Positions 38,642-39,755 of a stretch of 39,755 bases of DNA are shown here, one piece after another. Each line of letters begins with the position of its first letter. The first letter of the stretch is position 1. The translations under genes were made by a program, and so were the position numbers. Source of the DNA: Anaerolineales bacterium HSG25. Its GTDB lineage: Bacteria; Chloroflexota; Anaerolineae; 4572-78; J111. The stretch covers positions 1 through 39,755 of the forward strand of contig JAUCGA010000028.1 in NCBI GenBank assembly GCA_030377865.1, in the 5' to 3' direction. The notes under the pieces were generated by a model that worked only from the letters and a program-made list of their open reading frames with translations, was not told where the DNA came from and made no database searches.

Positions 38642-39448
38642 ATGACCACCATAAGCATTGGTTTTATCCAGTTTGCGCCAAAATTAAATAATTTGGCCTC
38701 AACAATTCAAACACTCGAGCAACTGTTCCAAGATTATGTCGATCCGACCATCGACCTACTGGTTCTACCGGAACTGGGCAATTCGGGCTATAATTTCCCT
38801 TCGCCAGAGGTGGCTTGGGTCAGTTCAGAAACCGTCACAAAAAGCCTGTTTATCGACTATCTGGTCGGGCAGGCCGAAAAATATAACCTGCATATCGTCT
38901 CTGGATTTAACGAGCGGTCAGGCGATAAACTATATAACAGCGCGGTGCTGGTCGGGCCAACTGGCTATATCGGTCGGTATCGCAAACTGCATCTGTTTTT
39001 GAATGAAAAGGATTTTTTCGAGCCGGGCAATTTAGGCTTACCGATTTTTGATATTGGTCAGGCTCAAATTGGCATGTTAGTCTGTTTTGATTGGGTTTTT
39101 CCAGAGGCCTGGCGAGTTCTGGCTCTCAAAGGAGTCGATATTATTTGCCATCCTTCTAATCTGGTATTGCCCGGCTTGTGTCAAAGTACTGTGCCCAGCC
39201 ATGCTCTGATGAACCATGTTTATGTTATCACCGCTAACCGTATTGGCACCGAAGAAAATCTCACCTTCACCGGCCTTTCGACCATTGCCGGGCCGACGGG
39301 ACAGGTGCTCTATCAAGCCACCCAAACTAACGTCGAAGTCGGTTTGGTTGATGTTGATTTGAGTGAAGCTCGCGACAAGGCCATCACTGCTCGCAACGAT
39401 TTATTTGCTGATCGGCGAGTCGATGTTTATGGGGATTTGGTGTCTTAA
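38642..39448 (+). CDS. Carbon-nitrogen hydrolase (nitrilase superfamily)
   Basis: Amidase or N-carbamoyl hydrolase with the Glu-Lys-Cys triad: Glu44 (VLPELGNSGY), Lys115 (YRKLHLF) and Cys148 (LVCFDWVFPEAW). 268 residues from the ATG at 38642, the family norm; the in-frame ATG at 38597 adds 15 residues without a family counterpart. Cytosolic. Substrate is not decided by sequence; aliphatic amidase, omega-amidase and N-carbamoyl-amino-acid hydrolase are all possible. The last would join the hydantoinase (6193) and the omega-aminotransferase (30619) in one pathway. It follows the methyltransferase by about 180 bases. Ribosome site is weak (GAGAACAG). Confidence 0.9.
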   Translation: MTTISIGFIQFAPKLNNLASTIQTLEQLFQDYVDPTIDLLVLPELGNSGYNFPSPEVAWVSSETVTKSLFIDYLVGQAEKYNLHIVSGFNERSGDKLYNSAVLVGPTGYIGRYRKLHLFLNEKDFFEPGNLGLPIFDIGQAQIGMLVCFDWVFPEAWRVLALKGVDIICHPSNLVLPGLCQSTVPSHALMNHVYVITANRIGTEENLTFTGLSTIAGPTGQVLYQATQTNVEVGLVDVDLSEARDKAITARNDLFADRRVDVYGDLVS

Positions 39449-39578
39449 GCAATCAAGCATGTTTACGAAAATTGTGCTACAATATCAATATCGAATTTAT
39501 AGCAAGATTCGGAGAACATGAGAACATGACCGTAAAATAGAATTTTGATGAATTAAACTCAGACAGAGGGGGTTTACT

Positions 39579-39755
39579 ATGACAACATTACCTTGGGAAC
39601 AACGAATAGAGCATGTCATGCTTGAACTGGCAAAAAGCTCTCATGAGTTGCGCCAAAAAATGACCGAAATGGCCGAACAGGTCAAACGGAATGAAGAGAA
39701 GACGATTCAGAATGAAGAGAGCATGACCCGCACTCGTAAAGAGATGGGGGAGGTG
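39579..39755 (+). CDS. Coiled-coil protein, cut by right edge
   Basis: 59 codons from the ATG at 39579, preceded by GAGGGGG, still open at the window end. Begins MTTLPWEQRIEHVMLELAKS, followed by a charged helix rich in Glu, Lys, Arg and Gln (QKMTEMAEQVKRNEEKTI). Similar starts are known in Chloroflexota and cyanobacterial proteins with a C-terminal PD-(D/E)XK nuclease-like domain (DUF3782 type); the rest is outside the window, so this remains a guess. Confidence 0.6.
   Translation, partial: MTTLPWEQRIEHVMLELAKSSHELRQKMTEMAEQVKRNEEKTIQNEESMTRTRKEMGEV

Overview
The window looks like chromosome from a free-living, heterotrophic, probably Chloroflexota (Anaerolineae-like) bacterium. This is inferred from three things: sugar-binding lipoproteins with a long acidic/basic Val-Glu-Lys stalk after the lipid anchor, many GAF/PAS histidine kinases, and a kinase-like/WD40 giant plus a Uma2-type nuclease. 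No rRNA, tRNA, CRISPR, prophage or complete insertion sequence was found. About 23 confident protein genes are present, plus one cut by the right edge.

Layout. 0.4-2.8 kb: alanine dehydrogenase and a putative LCIB-type carbonic anhydrase (both minus). 3.0-5.8 kb: two tandem small TPR-like membrane-anchored paralogues followed by a GAF-PAS histidine kinase (minus). 6.2-7.6 kb: dihydropyrimidinase/hydantoinase. 7.9-8.9 kb: unknown protein. 9.6-16.7 kb: a galactoside-type locus (LacI regulator with a clear promoter and two operators, sugar-binding lipoprotein, two permeases, GH42 beta-galactosidase, no ATPase). 16.9-17.5 kb: RelE/Phd-type toxin-antitoxin pair. 17.7-18.5 kb: BtpA-family protein. 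19.5-24.3 kb: two overlapping hybrid histidine kinase genes, with a family-3 solute-binding lipoprotein on the other strand. 26.4-30.2 kb: degenerate kinase/14-blade WD40 protein and a Uma2 protein. 30.6-32.7 kb: class-III aminotransferase and a YjbQ protein. 32.9-36.0 kb: FIST sensor protein plus GAF/PAS histidine kinase. 36.5-39.5 kb: class-I aminotransferase, SpoU/TrmH RNA methyltransferase, carbon-nitrogen hydrolase. The right edge cuts a coiled-coil protein gene.

The hydantoinase, carbon-nitrogen hydrolase, omega-aminotransferase and alanine dehydrogenase could together serve reductive pyrimidine/beta-alanine and amino-acid nitrogen catabolism, though they are scattered and not one operon.

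The most unusual part is the intergenic space. Almost every gap is built from short, non-coding, palindromic elements of at least four families whose ends can be fixed by flanking direct repeats: a 91-bp GTAA-ended element with 8-bp duplications (IS66-like rules), a 92-bp element with 10-bp duplications, a ~101-bp element with 13-17-bp duplications that lands on start and stop codons, and ~150-bp hairpins with arms of a 9-bp iterated motif and 6-bp duplications. Several are nested in each other, and related empty sites elsewhere in the window show the pre-insertion state. These elements form the 5' or 3' ends of many genes and extend several reading frames spuriously, so starts were moved downstream where noted.
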